From Prosapia bicincta (lineage: Eukaryota; Arthropoda; Insecta; Hemiptera; Cercopidae), in the NCBI GenBank assembly GCA_036971475.1, contig JBAIZL010000376.1, positions 9,265,501-9,329,500 on the forward strand: a stretch of 64,000 nucleotides of DNA, given 5' to 3'. Positions 42,415 through 54,750 of the stretch are shown here, piece by piece. Position 1 is the stretch's first letter. Every line of letters starts with the position of its first letter. The position numbers and the translations under genes are program-made. Below the pieces are notes generated by a model. It ran no database searches. It worked only from the letters and a program-made list of their open reading frames with translations, and was not told the origin of the DNA.

Positions 42415-43905
42415 AATATCTTCTTTTTTTAAATTATATTAAGAATGAATTTTTTTAAATGTATTTTTTTTAATAATATCAATCAAGGTAGGTTATTAAC
42501 TTTTCTAATTTATTTTAAGATAAATAAAATATATTATATATTATAAAAAATAAATGTAATAACCTCTTTTCTTACAATTATACTAAGAATGAAGTTTTTA
42601 AAATGTATTTTTCAATAATATATTTCAATCAAGGTAGGTTATTAACTTTTCTAATTTATTTCAAGATAAATATATTTTCTAGAGCTTTCCTTTTTTTATA
42701 ACAAGTTTAATGTATCATTTTAAAAAAACACTTTCTTAACAATTATAAGTTTTATTAATAAATTACAAATTTTCTTCTTTTTTAAAGTTTTACAAATTTA
42801 CTATAAGTTTCCTCTTTTATTACAAGTCTCATTATTCTAAATTGTATTTCTCTTTTGGGCAGCAACAGTTTTTATTTAATTTAGCCTAAATTGATTTTAG
42901 TTTTGTTTTAGCACAAGCTCTCTTAATCTCGGGTTATCTGGTGGGTTTTAAATTTTGAATACTGAAATCTTATTTGACACTCTAAAGTACAAGGGCAAAA
43001 AAATCTAATCTATAAATGTTATAAACTAGGTTACAAATTAATTTATTTCTAAGTAAAATTGTTCCTTAATATTTTCTCTAAATGTTTTCTTTTATAGTTA
43101 AATTATTTATAATAAATTCACTGGTTTATTTTCTTTTATAAATGTCTGATTACAAAATTTCAAAATGTAGTAAGGGATCTAGCCTAGATACTTGAGTGTT
43201 TTAGATTGCAGATTCCACTTTTCAGCCTTTATCAAAATATTTAATAAGATCTTCTTAAATAAATAGTTTCAATTTATCTTCTTGAAAGTATTCTGTAGTG
43301 TTAATTAAATTCAAGACTAACACTCCCGCACTAAGTTGAATTCTTCAAATTTTGTTGGCCAACTCCGAAATACAGCTGTCTTGCTTGAATAGGTGTGTAG
43401 AACTGCAAACGACGCTAAGCCACGCTTTTAAAAATGGCTAGAACAAACTATTTCCTCTTTTTTATCGTTGTTACCGGCTTCACAGATGCTGTATTCACTG
43501 CCTTTTGTACATTTCATGTTCTTAATAACTAGATTTTAATTTCTTTGCATTTAAATATTATTTCTTCCGACTCAGTTTAAATTTATCAGCTGTTCTATTC
43601 ACAATGCGCTAGTCTACCAGTCTTAAAATGGTTTCACTTTTCTTAACACTTAAAGGCTTTTAATTTTATTTACATTGTTTTAGTGTTCTTTTTAAACTGT
43701 TACACATTAAATTGTTTCTATTATATTGTTTGTTTTACAGTGGTTATTGTTCTAAACTTGTGATTAAATATTACGATTTTGCCAATTTAGGTTAAGTTTA
43801 CATTTTTCCTTTTTTTTATAATTGGTTATTTTATGTTTTGAATTTACTTACATATTTATATTACAATATACATAGTGCCTTTATTGCTTGCTATTCCAAA
43901 ATGTT

Positions 43906-43981
<76 letters not shown>

Positions 43982-44329
43982 GTGATTTTTATCTTTTGGT
44001 AAAAATATAGTTTTTTAATGAAGGTTTAAACATTTTTTTGAGTTTAGATTACTTGTTTTAATATGTAGAAGACGAATATCAACTTTTTTCCACGGAAAAT
44101 ACGGAAAGCTACTTTTTTTAAATTTTAAATATTGGTCTGTAATGGCATGTATAGCATAAACGAATCTTATTGACATTGTTGAAATTTTTTTTGAATGACT
44201 CATTTTAATGTGTAGAACACGAATATTAACGTTTTTCCGTGAAAAATACGGAAAGTTAATTTTTTTGTGTATACTTAATGTTAGTCTATAATAGCATAAT
44301 AGTGTTTAAAATTAGGAATGTTATACTTG
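42413..44329. other. No gene; tandem duplications
   Basis: A unit containing CAATCAAGGTAGGTTATTAA occurs at 42,480 and 42,626 (146-base period). A second duplication, with CGTGAAAAATACGGAAAG-like sequence, occurs at 44,040-44,120 and 44,195-44,265. A (TA)n tract lies at 43,911-43,974. The rest is AT-rich without clear frames. Confidence 0.5.
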
Positions 44330-45590
44330 TGCTGTAAACAGGGGGGGATTGCTATTTCCTAACATTTTTTAAATTTTGATGCATGAGCTGAAATTTTTAT
44401 ATTTTTTTTGAAACTTTGTTCTTTGTTATCCAACAGCTGATATTACCTTATGAATCTGATTTCATCTTCTATGCTCACTGTTATTATATTAATCCTGAGA
44501 TTTAAACAGTTATAAAGGTCCATTTTGTCATTCTGAATGTTGTTTACAAATGTAGGATGTCAAAATTAACTGCTTAGTTTAATTTTTTTTGTTGCTATAA
44601 TTAAATAATACTTAATTAAGTGAGTACATAAGGGCTTACTTGCTGACGGGTTTCAAAACAATCATCCCTTTTACGAAGCAAAGCCTCTACTCATAGTTTA
44701 ATCAGAGAATTCAAGATGAAAACACCATGCAACTTTTTTATTGTTTGTTCAATAATTTTATATTTTGGTGGTAATTTATATTTATTCATTTAGCTAAATA
44801 TTACTTAAATAAGAGAAGTGTTTTGATAGGTATTTGTAAAATTTTATCCTTATAATTATCCTTATTGTGAATTATTGGTTATTTTATTGAGTTGCAGTCT
44901 AGATGCAACAACGGTTACCCTTTAGAGTTGTATTGGAAAACTTTAATAGATAATATCCTGGAGGTATGCATTGACACTTCATACTAATATCTATATATTT
45001 ATTAATGAAATCTATTTTGCTTGCCGCTCTAGCTATAAAGTTAATTTCGTTTTTATGAGATACAATATCATTATAAAGATATGGGGAAACTGTCTTTGGT
45101 GTATAAACTATTATTATTCCATGGTGAAAATCTATCATTTCGTTTATTTGTTTAAGTATAGATATACAAAATATACATTCTCTTATTAAATTCATTATTA
45201 AAATTAATTGTAGTGGAAACAATTCAACCGAAACTGATTTGAAATTAGAAATTTGTTAGAAATTTGATGGTTAATATTTATATTTGATGGAATATTGTGA
45301 GTGATAGTTGGGTTTCCTATAACTTCAACACTTTCTAGTTTTCCTGGATACTATTATTACGTCTTGTTTCTGGTAATTAACTTATTAATGCTTTAGAACC
45401 GTGTAATTTATTTTGATATTTAGTGTAAGAGCCACAATTAAATATTAAGGATGCTTCTTGATAGGTAGGCTTTGAATGTTGAAAGAATGACATCGTCTTT
45501 GATGATGAGTTTGTTGTGCCATCTTCTCGGTCAATTCCCTCTGATCGGCTGTATGTTAATTAAACATGTGATGAGATTTGGTAAATAGGA
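44330..45590 (-). repeat. Repeat unit X, copy 2 (most diverged)
   Basis: Same orientation as 20,020-22,720. It includes a broken SIEDEIRFIR frame (near 44,495), the 107-codon frame at 45,222-44,899, and a 38-codon frame on the minus strand near 45,507-45,391 (MSFFQHSKPTYQEASLIF) that is still open. Divergence from the other two copies is clearly greater than between those two. Confidence 0.75.
44899..45222 (-). CDS. Small conserved ORF of unit X, copy 2 (107 aa)
   Basis: The longest version. MFPLQLILIMNLIRECIFCI is hydrophobic at the N-terminus. Then come DFHHGIIIVYTPKTVSP and SHKNEINFIA, and the frame continues through KCQCIPPGYYLLKFSN to the Cys-rich end GNRCCI. Relative to the other copies it lacks three codons (FGC) without a frame change. 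Copies 1 and 3 stop 16 codons earlier at the same position. No family recognised. A secreted or membrane protein of a mobile element is an inference. Confidence 0.5.
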   Translation of the reverse strand: MFPLQLILIMNLIRECIFCISILKQINEMIDFHHGIIIVYTPKTVSPYLYNDIVSHKNEINFIARAASKIDFINKYIDISMKCQCIPPGYYLLKFSNTTLKGNRCCI

Positions 45591-48369
45591 TACATATACA
45601 CAACCATTGACACAAACAAGTATAAGGACTGATAGCATCTTTTCGATTCAGCGGAAGTTTGATCCTTCACAGAAACACCAGCATTATTTAAATTGTTTCA
45701 TGTTTAATAGAGAACATAAGATCATCATCTAGTGTCCTTTCTAAAATTCTTCAGTGGAGCTTTATTTTGTTGGTCACTTCACATAGCACTAATGCAGTAT
45801 ATTTTATGAAATGACAAAGTTTCCAAAAGTAACAGTGAGCTAAAATAATTGCCTATGTACAGTTTATACTTTGAAGTAATTTCATGACAGCTTTTCAATT
45901 ACTACACCTGATGATCTTTTATTTCATTCGCTTTCAGTATCTCCACAATAACGTCCAAATTCTATTAAAAAAGCATTAGAAGAACAAAGGTAACACCATT
46001 TATCTCTATAATGAAAAGGTTTTGCTTTAATAAAATGCTTTAAACATGGTTACAATAATAAGGCTGTATAGCTTTAACCGGCTTAAATACGGCTGTATAG
46101 TTGTAAGGCTTTAAAATAAATATATTTTCGTAAGGATTGTATTATTTCTTTAATTTTTTTGAATAGGTAAGCAATTAGAATACAAACTATATATACTTTG
46201 TCATTTTGGTCTACTTGTAAATTGTCATTGATGTGGAAAAGTCTGCGAATTTGATGAAATGCATTTCCAGTCGTTATGTTAATAAGCAATGCAATTTTTG
46301 TATCAGGTCATTGTATAATTTCTTCTGTTTTGTGTGTTTTTTTCTTCCTTAATCCATTTACATTGGGATACTGTGTCAATACCAGCATCATCTTATTACT
46401 TTTAACTTTATCATGTGGAAATCTCCAATGGCTGACATTTATTGATGGGTACCAAAAGGTTCATCATCTTGTAGTGAAAATAAAATTTTGTAAACGTTTT
46501 CCAAGTCTAGGTGACAGTAAATTATACCTGATAGAGAACAATAGGTGTTAATTAATCATTTTCCTATATATTGTTAATTAGAGCTTAGCTAATAACATAT
46601 CACTAAAGGTAAATTCTATAAGAGTGTACTCAAAATGTCACTACACTGGTTTCTTCATACAGACTAGTATTGTTTAATGAGATTTTGAGTATACACTCTT
46701 TTAATATTTACCACTTGTTTAGTTCTTTTTTTTTTGGTGTTTTGTTGACAGTTTGTATACAACAATTTTTTATCCCAGTCATCAGTAAATATTTAACATT
46801 AGTCCATAAGTCACATGATTCTGGACTTGCAAAAAATTAAAGTGAAAACACAAAAGGTTATTTTATATGTATATGAATAAAGGATTAGGATAATGTTTAT
46901 GTGTCATATATTATTTATTAATATTAATTGCTACTTCATAACAAAAACAATGAGAAAAATCTGCAAAATGATAAAAAACCTAATACACTTTTTTTAAACG
47001 TCTAGAAACTCCTAAATTTAGATGTTGGTGAAGGTATTCATAAGAACTAATATATATGATTAAGTAATCATATACACAAATATTTCAATTAACTTAAACT
47101 TGTATTTTACATGATTTAATCACACCATAATTTCACATTGAATGTTAAATCATAAATTCTGAGAAAATGCTAATCACAAAAACTAAAATTTCATTGGTAT
47201 TTTGTCAAATGCTTAAATTTTTGCCAAGTGAAATATTTTGTTTGGGTTTCCCAGAGGGCTATTTTGTTCATAAAAAAACAGGGTATGATGACAGTATAAT
47301 TTTTGTATGTAAAAACTCTCAACAGATAAAACTCATTGAACATCAATACTTTGCAAACCTTTCTGTATAGTTCTCAATAAATCTATTATGCATAAAACTT
47401 AAAGTTCACAATTTCAGCATTTCATTGGTATATGTTCTGTTACACATATCAAATTGTATATTATCGACATTTTATTTTTGATCTGTAGTTGACAATGTCG
47501 CTTTCTTGTAAGTAATTAGTTTGTCAGACGAAATTTAGCTCACTCAGTTTATAAAGTTGTATCTAATTTGCTAATTTTAAGTCTTAATTTAAAGAGTATA
47601 AATTGATTGTTCATTTTTAACTCATAAGTTAAGTCTTATGCTTGATTAAATGAAAGCATAAATTTTAGTTTGTAAATACTGTATAGTCAATACACTTCTG
47701 ATTGAGAAATTTCAAAATTTATTTCCAGTCATTAATAAGGTTCTTTCATATTTGATTATGTTTCATGAATTTAAGGAAAATATTTTAAAATTTATTGTAA
47801 ACCATGTTGAATGTTTGTATTCAAAAGTATTAAATTTTGTACACAATTTTTTCATTATAATAAAAAGAAGGAATTTCAAAAGGTTGTCAGTCAAAATTTA
47901 AACAATATTATAACAATGTAAATACAAAATAGCCTGTTATGTTAGAATGATTGTCAGAAGTCATTTTCAGATAAAAATTAATAATTTCCAATTAGCTTTA
48001 GTTATATAATTATGCCACTTGATAAAAATTAGTTGCACAGTTTTTTATCTAAAGATTTTCAAGTATATATATCACTTCCAAATTTAAAAAAAACATCATC
48101 CGAGTATTTGCTAACTGAGCCAAGACTGCTAATTGGTTATTTCGAAATCAATGAATTTGTTTTTATGAGATCTGAGCAAAGACTATTTATGGTCACTTGT
48201 CGTGTTGAATTAGATATCAATAGTGTTTAGGTGGGCCAAACGGTGTTCTGCGACAGGTTACTAAATGTATATTATTTATTGCTAAAACTAAAATAATGAT
48301 GATGAATGCTGATAAAATACGGATTCCTGGTTCTAGTTTATTCTCCTTGTTACGACCAAATACATAAGA
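45591..48369. other. No gene recognised; one hairpin
   Basis: AT-rich. Frames at 46,276-46,551 and 47,167-47,370 have no recognisable motif and no repeat copy supporting them. A hairpin is at 46,608-46,713. This is the longest stretch in the window without any recognised element. Confidence 0.4.
46608..46713. repeat. Hairpin, about 32-bp arms
   Basis: GGTAAATTCTATAAGAGTGT (46,610) pairs with ACACTCTTTTAATATTTACC (46,692-46,711), and the arms continue inward through ACTCAAAAT/ATTTTGAGT. The loop is about 42 bases. Confidence 0.75.
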
Positions 48370-48655
48370 TTATTCTTCAAGTTGTAATTATTGTTGGTGT
48401 TGACAATGATGTTATTAATATTAAAACAGTCGCTATTGTTTTAACTATTATTAAATATGAATTGTTTCGTTATTTAGTATACAAATTGTTTGTATATTAT
48501 CCTCTGCAGTCAGATCTGTTACATCTATATGTATTAGACGTGGTCTTGTTCCTTTGTGTAGAGCTGGCACTGGTTAAAACCTCGCTGGGCGGTGGAATAG
48601 GAGGGATGTCCATTGCAAGTGTTTATAAGGTCTTAGGTTTGAGTGGTTATAAGGT
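48370..48655 (+). repeat. Repeat unit Y, partial copy 3
   Basis: Matches 23,960-24,230 and 1-230. A 121-codon frame (48,306-48,671) runs through it and ends SIASVYKVLGLSGYK; it is the longest open version of this frame. Similarity to Y stops at 48,655, where X begins, so the junction is a recombination or insertion point. Confidence 0.7.
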
Positions 48656-48670
48656 CCATCATCGAATATA

Positions 48671-48787
48671 ATGTCATTCTTTAAACATTTAAAGCCTACC
48701 TCTCAAGAAGCATCCTCAGTATTTAATGATAGCACTTACACTAAATATCAAGATAAATTACACGATTCTAAAGCATTAATGGGTTAA
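48671..48787 (+). CDS. Small ORF of unit X, 38 aa
   Basis: MSFFKHLKPTSQEASSVFND and on to ALMG. Open here and in copy 2, broken by a stop in copy 1. In copy 1 the same frame is open upstream of the ATG (EEGIDREYCTTNSSSNT), so it may be the end of a longer protein such as the gag-like one. Function unknown. Confidence 0.35.
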   Translation: MSFFKHLKPTSQEASSVFNDSTYTKYQDKLHDSKALMG

Positions 48788-48941
48788 TTACCTGAAACAA
48801 GACATAATAATAGTATCCAAGAAAACTAGAAAGTCTTGAAGTTATAGGGAACCCAACCATCACACACTATTCCATCAAATGTAAATATTAACTACCAAAA
48901 TACTAACAAATTTGTAATTTCAAATCACTTTTAGTTAAATT

Positions 48942-49217
48942 ATGTTCCCACTACAACTAATTGTAGTACTGAATTTAATAGGATTATGTATAATTTGTGT
49001 ATCTAGACTTAAACATATAAAAGAAATGATAGATTTTCACCATGGAATAATTATAGTTTATAATCCAAAGACAGTTTCCCCATTTGGATGTCTTTATAAT
49101 GATATTCTATCTCATAAAAATGAAATTAATTTTATAGCTACAGCAACAAGCAAAGTAGATTTCACTAATAAATATATAGATATTAGTACAAAGTGTCAAT
49201 GCATACCTCCCAGATAA
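48942..49217 (+). CDS. Small conserved ORF of unit X, copy 3 (91 aa)
   Basis: Nearly the same protein as 21,744-21,469 with a handful of substitutions. The hydrophobic start MFPLQLIVVLNLIGLCIICV is unchanged. The frame stops at TAA 49,215. The bases after the stop still correspond to the 16 extra codons of copy 2. Confidence 0.5.
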   Translation: MFPLQLIVVLNLIGLCIICVSRLKHIKEMIDFHHGIIIVYNPKTVSPFGCLYNDILSHKNEINFIATATSKVDFTNKYIDISTKCQCIPPR

Positions 49218-49597
49218 TATCTATGGAAGTTTTCCAATATAACTATAAAGGGTAATTGTTGTTGCATCTAGATTGCAGCTCAATAAAAGACTTGAATTTT
49301 GTAGTCCATTACATTATGTGGATATTATCAATAAGAGAACCAATAAATTACATCAAGGATAATTATGAGGATAAAATATTACAAATACCTATCAAAACAC
49401 TTGTCTAATTTAAGTAATTTTGAACTAAATGAGTAAATATAAAATACCACCAAAATATACAAATATTTATAAAAAAAAAAAAAAAAAAAAAAAAACAGTT
49501 AATTTTGACATCCTTTATTGGAAACAACATCCAGAATGTCAAAAAGGTCATGTAACTTTATGAATGTGAAGATTATTATAATAATAGTGTATAAATA

Positions 49598-49852
49598 GTG
49601 AGCACAGAAGATAAAATCACATACATAAGGGAATATCATGTGATGTTGGATAACAATGAACACATTTTTTTAAAAAACATTCTATATTATTCTTATTCTG
49701 ACAGATGTGAAAAAATTTTATTTATTTTAAGAAAAAAAATAAATCAAAATATTGATTTATTTATGATTGATTTAGAGTTTAATATTGGTGAATTATTATT
49801 ATTGAGTTTGGTAAAACATTTTATGCCACGGGAAACTACCACCTTGATCTAG
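49598..49852 (+). CDS. Small ORF of unit X, 84 aa
   Basis: MSTEDKITYIREYHVMLDNN, then a hydrophilic to mixed sequence ending RETTTLI. It is open only here; copies 1 and 2 have stops. No recognised motif. Confidence 0.35.
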   Translation: MSTEDKITYIREYHVMLDNNEHIFLKNILYYSYSDRCEKILFILRKKINQNIDLFMIDLEFNIGELLLLSLVKHFMPRETTTLI

Positions 49853-50849
49853 ATTAGGTTTAATATAGTTTATGTACATGTTATCAAAATTTATTTGTTA
49901 ACTAATAACAACTACGTACTTATGTAGCAACTATGTAATTATGTAACAACTATGTAACTTATTTATATAGGGTAAACTGTACCAAATTAAGAGATAGGTT
50001 TCTTGGTATTCAATCCCCATTCCCATGTTAATGATATTAGTAAAATAAATATACCGGGAAATACAGAAAATCATCAGGAATACGAACAAAATTTCAGCTG
50101 ACGCCACAAAATTTAAAAATTTAGGAAATAGAAATCCCCCTTGTCTACGTTTTGGCTTAATTTTTTTGACGAATCCTCAAAATATAATTAAACTTGCTGT
50201 TAATTCCCAAAAATTACAAATTTTGAAAAATAAAACTTTAACACTTCAATTTCACACTGCGTTGCGCAGTAAGTTCTATAGTTTTTAGGCAAAAGATAGA
50301 AATAAAAGTTGTGTATTTTTTCAAGGTCATATTTACTGTTTTGTGTGGAAATGTGTCTGTATGTGTTTGCTTTGTTGAGTCATTTTCCGACTTACTATTA
50401 CATAAAAAAAGAGGTGTGTGCGAGTTAGATTTTACTATAAAGTTTGTGTGCCAGGTGTTAAAATCACTTTTGTCCCAACCTTTTTAATTTTTTAAGATTT
50501 AACAGTCAATTTAATTACATTTCTAGGCATTTTGCGAATTACTATGTCAAAAAAGTAAACCCAAAATGTTGAATTATTAGCGTTTTACTATTGCCTTGGA
50601 GGGGGTTATTCCTTTTTTCCAAATTTGTTTATTTTTAGGGCATGAGCAGAAGTTTTCATAAATATTTCTGATTACTTTCTGCCTCGCCTAATATATTTTG
50701 CTAAAACTGACTAAGTGTGATTACGACTTTCATTATAAAAGGAAAAATTAAGTTCCTTAAAAAAATTAAAGTTTCCTTTAAATGCCGAAATTTAAGGAAT
50801 TCCATTTTGATTACCATATAGTAGTAAACGGTAATCCTTTACTCCACCG

Positions 50850-52520
50850 GCCCCATACGATATTTTGGATTATTGTTCAAAAGCACGAAAAGGTACGATA
50901 TCCACAAAAAAATTTTTTTTTTCTTTCGGGAAAGTTACTTTTTTTGAGTTTAAAGTAGGGAAATTTTTTTTTGGCTGAAGCACAAGTTGTGAATTGTTTC
51001 GGAGTGATACAAACGTCTGGCGTGACGCGAACTACATTTATACCTATCTTTGGCTCCGAGAAGAAAACATTTTGCACTAATTTTTATGCTTTGACTAATT
51101 ATTTCGTGTGGATATCGTCTTTTTTGGTGGTTTTGAACAATATTCCAAAATATTGTAGGTGGCCGAAATAACAATTACCTTTTATTTAATATTGCTATCT
51201 ACCTATATTAAAATATACCTACAAAGTATCCAGTCTGGATAGATTTGGTAATAATTTTATCTAACATTACTATCTACCTGTATTAAAGTATACCTACGAA
51301 GTATTAAGTCAGTATAGATTTGGTTCTATTTTGATAAATATTGCCGATGCAGAAAATTACAACCAAATCTGTCCTGACTGGATACTTCATAGGTATACTT
51401 GACCAGTGGCGGTTTGTCCAAAAGGGTTCTGGGGCGCAGCCCTCCCAATTACAAAAATTAATGTTTAATTAATATTCATTTGTCTTAAATTAGGTTAAGA
51501 AGAGCTTAGAATTATCTAAGCAATGTTAAAACCATAAAATATTTAGCAGTTGACGCACGAAATTAGCCGCAAGCTCCGCGCGGGGCTCACAGCAGAGAGC
51601 CCCAGACTAGTGCATTGAGTGTGCGTGGAATAAGCTGAAACAGCCAAAACCGTGCGATGACGTCATTCGACGCGCGTGTTACGGGTGGCCTAGGATGGAG
51701 TCCCGTAGTCATGCGCATGCGCTGAGAAATGCTAATCAGTGCTGCTACTACAATTCTATATGATTTAGGAAGCAGCATTGTAGGCTTGTTTGTAATGTTC
51801 TCACAATGTTTCCATTTATAAATCCTTTGATGCGCATACACAGTGGCCTAATATACTTTTAAAAGTAAAACTTGATTCACACTACTCGTTGAGTACTCGA
51901 CGCTTTAGCATAGGCTAAACTTAACTACCCAACCTAGCAACATTTCGTAAATCACACCGTAATACGTCTATTAGTTATAGCAATGTTAAAATATTAATCA
52001 ATAAGTATAACTTAATAAAAGTTGTAGGTGCTTGGAATGTAAAACGAGTTAAATGGGTATCAAATTTCAAAATTGTCTCCGCACCTTGTAAATCTGGGGA
52101 GACCCCTTGTCATGAGCCCCACCAATGTAATTGGGCAATATCCGCAACTGATTATAACCAAATCTATCCTGACTGGATTCTTCGTAGGTATATTTTAATG
52201 TAGGTATATAGTCATGTATAAAATTATAACCTAAAGTTAAATTTTGAGATTTTTAAGTTTTGAAATAGTGTCTGTAAGTGAATTGGTCCTGGTAAGTAGT
52301 TTTGCGGCGTATAGTTCGCGTGACGTCACAGCAGTCTGACAACAGGAACGGTTTGTATCACACCGAGCCTATTCACAACTTGTGCTTCCGCCGAAAAAAA
52401 TTTCCCCTACTTTAAACTCAAAAAAAGTAACTTTCCTGAAAGAAAAATAATTTTTTTGCGTGTGGATATCGTACCTTTTCGTGCTATTGAACAATAATCC
52501 AAAATATCGTATGGGATCGG
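50850..52520. mobile_element. Foldback-like element with long inverted ends
   Basis: The ends CCGGCCCCATACGATATTTT and, inverted, CCGATCCCATACGATATTTT continue as inverted repeats for over 230 bases (50,850-51,175; 52,250-52,520). They match the arms of the palindrome at 16.7-19.7 kb. The interior holds shorter inverted repeats around TACCTACAAAGTATCCAG (51,217) and its inverses (51,375; 52,165), plus a nested insertion (51,403-52,130). No transposase; probably non-autonomous. Confidence 0.75.
51403..52130. mobile_element. Nested non-autonomous DNA transposon, about 0.73 kb
   Basis: Bounded by CAGTGGCGG on the left and CCCCACCAATG on the right (inverse CATTGGTGG), with GGGGCGCAGCCC-type GC-rich ends. 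It is more GC/CpG-rich than its surroundings (51,560-51,720). The 84-codon minus-strand frame at 51,587-51,841 gives no recognised domain. Exact target duplication not resolved; a hAT-like origin is only a guess. Confidence 0.5.
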
Positions 52521-53280
52521 TTTAATAAATGATTACCATTTTACGAAACTTATATTAGTTCTCAGTCTTTACTAATACACTTTTAATTTCAAGTTTATAA
52601 ATTGAGGTTATGTTTGCCACAATGACAACCTCTTTCTCTGATTATATTTATATTTTAAATAGCAGTGAAAATTGTTTTTGCCAGGTATTACCTTTTTTAA
52701 AAATAAATAACGGAGTTTTAATTTAGTTTACAGGAATACTTTTCTAACTAAACCTAACTATTTGGTTAGACTAGAAACCAATGACCCATTTAGTTTGATA
52801 ATATCCTAAAAAAAGAACCTTAAACATAAATTTTATTTACTATGATAAATTATATACTTGAAACTGACACAGTAATACTCTTAGGAATTTATTGTTTGGT
52901 ACCTTGATAATAGATTATCTTCAAATCCTATTACATTTATCTGACTCACTGATAAGCTATTTTGGGTTAGGTAAGTTAGGTTAGGAAGCCAAAATGAAAA
53001 TATCGATATTCGATATTCGATTTAACTACCAGGAATAATCGATATCTAGATATTATCGTTCAAACCAATGGATATATCCGTAAAAAACAATACAAAAAAA
53101 TCTCATTTATTATAAACGGAAATGTAATGTTATTAGGGAAATTAAAATCAGTAACCACAAAAAATAAAAAGTTATTTATAATTTTTTTTTTTTTAGAATT
53201 AAAATGATGTTCTGAACAAAATACATTTCAAAGGAATTACATTTGAAATTTACATTTACAAATATATATATATATAAACT
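52521..53280. repeat. hAT-downstream flank with intact (TA) empty site
   Basis: Inverse of 16,060-16,570 plus the 19,690-19,850 segment. At 53,262-53,276 a short TA tract stands where the left block has the gypsy element and the Tigger-like element. On both sides the flanks match the left block (TACATTTACAAATA; TTTTGTTTTCTTTAGAAAATG). Confidence 0.8.
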
Positions 53281-53339
53281 AAATTTTTTGTTTTCTTTAG
53301 AAAATGAAAATTATTTTCCTTAAAATTCTCCTCCCGGAT

Positions 53340-54750
53340 AGCCCAAGAATATCACCAAATTTGCATGATTGGGTTTCTTAGACTGTTCCTTTTAGCCGAT
53401 AAAACCTCACCAGGTGTCGAGAAACGCCTCTCTGGTGACACGGATAATAAAACAAAAGACAGATATTTTCTAACCGATGGCTGTATTAACCGGTTTGGCG
53501 TTGAATTATCGTTCCAAATCTTGAATTGATTGTCACCTAGACATCCCACTGGCATTCTCAAAGTGGCGGTATGTCGAAATTTCCGAAGACACATTATCCC
53601 TATCTTTTTTTTCCAAGTCTCTTGTACGTTGGAGTCATGTTGGTCCCAAATGGAAAAAATCAACACCAGAAAATTATTGATAGTTTTTTTAATGCATTAT
53701 GTTGACAGTTTGCAATGATGACAACATGCTACTTGGGGGAAGGGTGAGTCCGAGTCAGGTGAACCCTTCTCAATACCGTATTGGGCAATTAAGTTGTTTA
53801 CTTTTCTAATTTCAGCAGCGTTAGCAGTTGAGTTATTAAAATATACGTCCTCAAACCTGGTATCGAGAAGTGAGCTGATGACAAAAGTGGGTATGAATTC
53901 AGTTTGGGAAAATCTCGTCCTCTTTTCTCTAAGGAGGCTCTTTTTAAGTTTGTGTGCCAACGAGCCTTTCGCCGTTAAACATGATTACGTTTTACTCACA
54001 TTATGTACCAGAGGAATAACTATACTGCTCGTCGTGTGCTTCTCCCTTGAAAATTCCCTTGTCGCAAATTCTAGACATTTAAAAACTTTTTAGGTCTTCA
54101 ACATGGGCTGATAACATGTAAGGAGCTGCCGGGTATTCACTGAGTTCCGTATTCACTTGAGGTCTAAGCTTCAAGAAGCTCTGAATCATGTGGTACTTAC
54201 TGTTCCATCTCGTACGAACATCTGAAATTCACTTGTGCTTTCTTAGCCTCTCATCTGCCTTTTTAAACGCTGTGTTTAAACTATCTTCTTTTTGCTCTTA
54301 CGTTTGTAAAAATGTCCTCCAGTTTTGGAACTGAATTTATTGCTTTTTCACTAACTAGATTCAGTAAATGTGTGAGGTAATAAATGTGTGTATGATCCGT
54401 GAAGGTTTCTTTTACTGCCTTAGCGATATTGGCTTTACTGTCAGTTACAAAACCTGTAACCGAATCCTTGTTGATTTCAAATTTCTTATATGTTTCCTCC
54501 TAAACTTTCTAAATATACACGACTATGTGCATTTCTGACGTCTCTATTAATCCTAACGGAAAAAAATTCATCCCGGTCTAATTTTAATTCGGTTTGGAAA
54601 CGTTCACGGAAAGCCTGATATTTTCCGGTCAGAAACTTGAACGGTTCCTTCGTACCTTATATAAAGGAACGAATACTTCTGAAAGATCACTAAAACCCTC
54701 CTTTTCAACTGTATAGAAAAGTTGGAAGTTTTGATAGACGCTCTTTCACG
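53340..54750 (-). pseudogene. BED-type hAT transposase, copy C
   Basis: Minus strand. The N-terminal side at 54,745-54,400 includes the TGFVT region in the order of copy A. The middle part is near 53,960-53,700 (KKSLLREKRTRFSQTEFIPT). The dimerisation domain is at 53,666-53,352 (RKFRHTATLRMPVGCLGDNQ; SPERRFSTPGEVLSAKRNSL). It retains the middle and C-terminal regions deleted in copy A. Multiple stops. Confidence 0.8.

Larger units (their letters stand above)
48656..50740 (+). repeat. Repeat unit X, copy 3
   Basis: Inverse of 20,020-22,070, closely similar throughout, including non-coding parts. It carries three open small frames in order (48,671-48,787; 48,942-49,217; 49,598-49,852). A25 at 49,471-49,495 replaces the short A/T region of copy 1, so a length change has occurred there. 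Confidence 0.8.

Noticed and set aside
46276..46551. 91-codon hydrophobic frame
   Set aside because: No family recognised, no second copy, AT-rich DNA where such frames arise by chance.
51587..51841. 84-codon frame in a GC-rich patch
   Set aside because: The patch is best explained as part of a non-autonomous transposon; no protein motif is visible.
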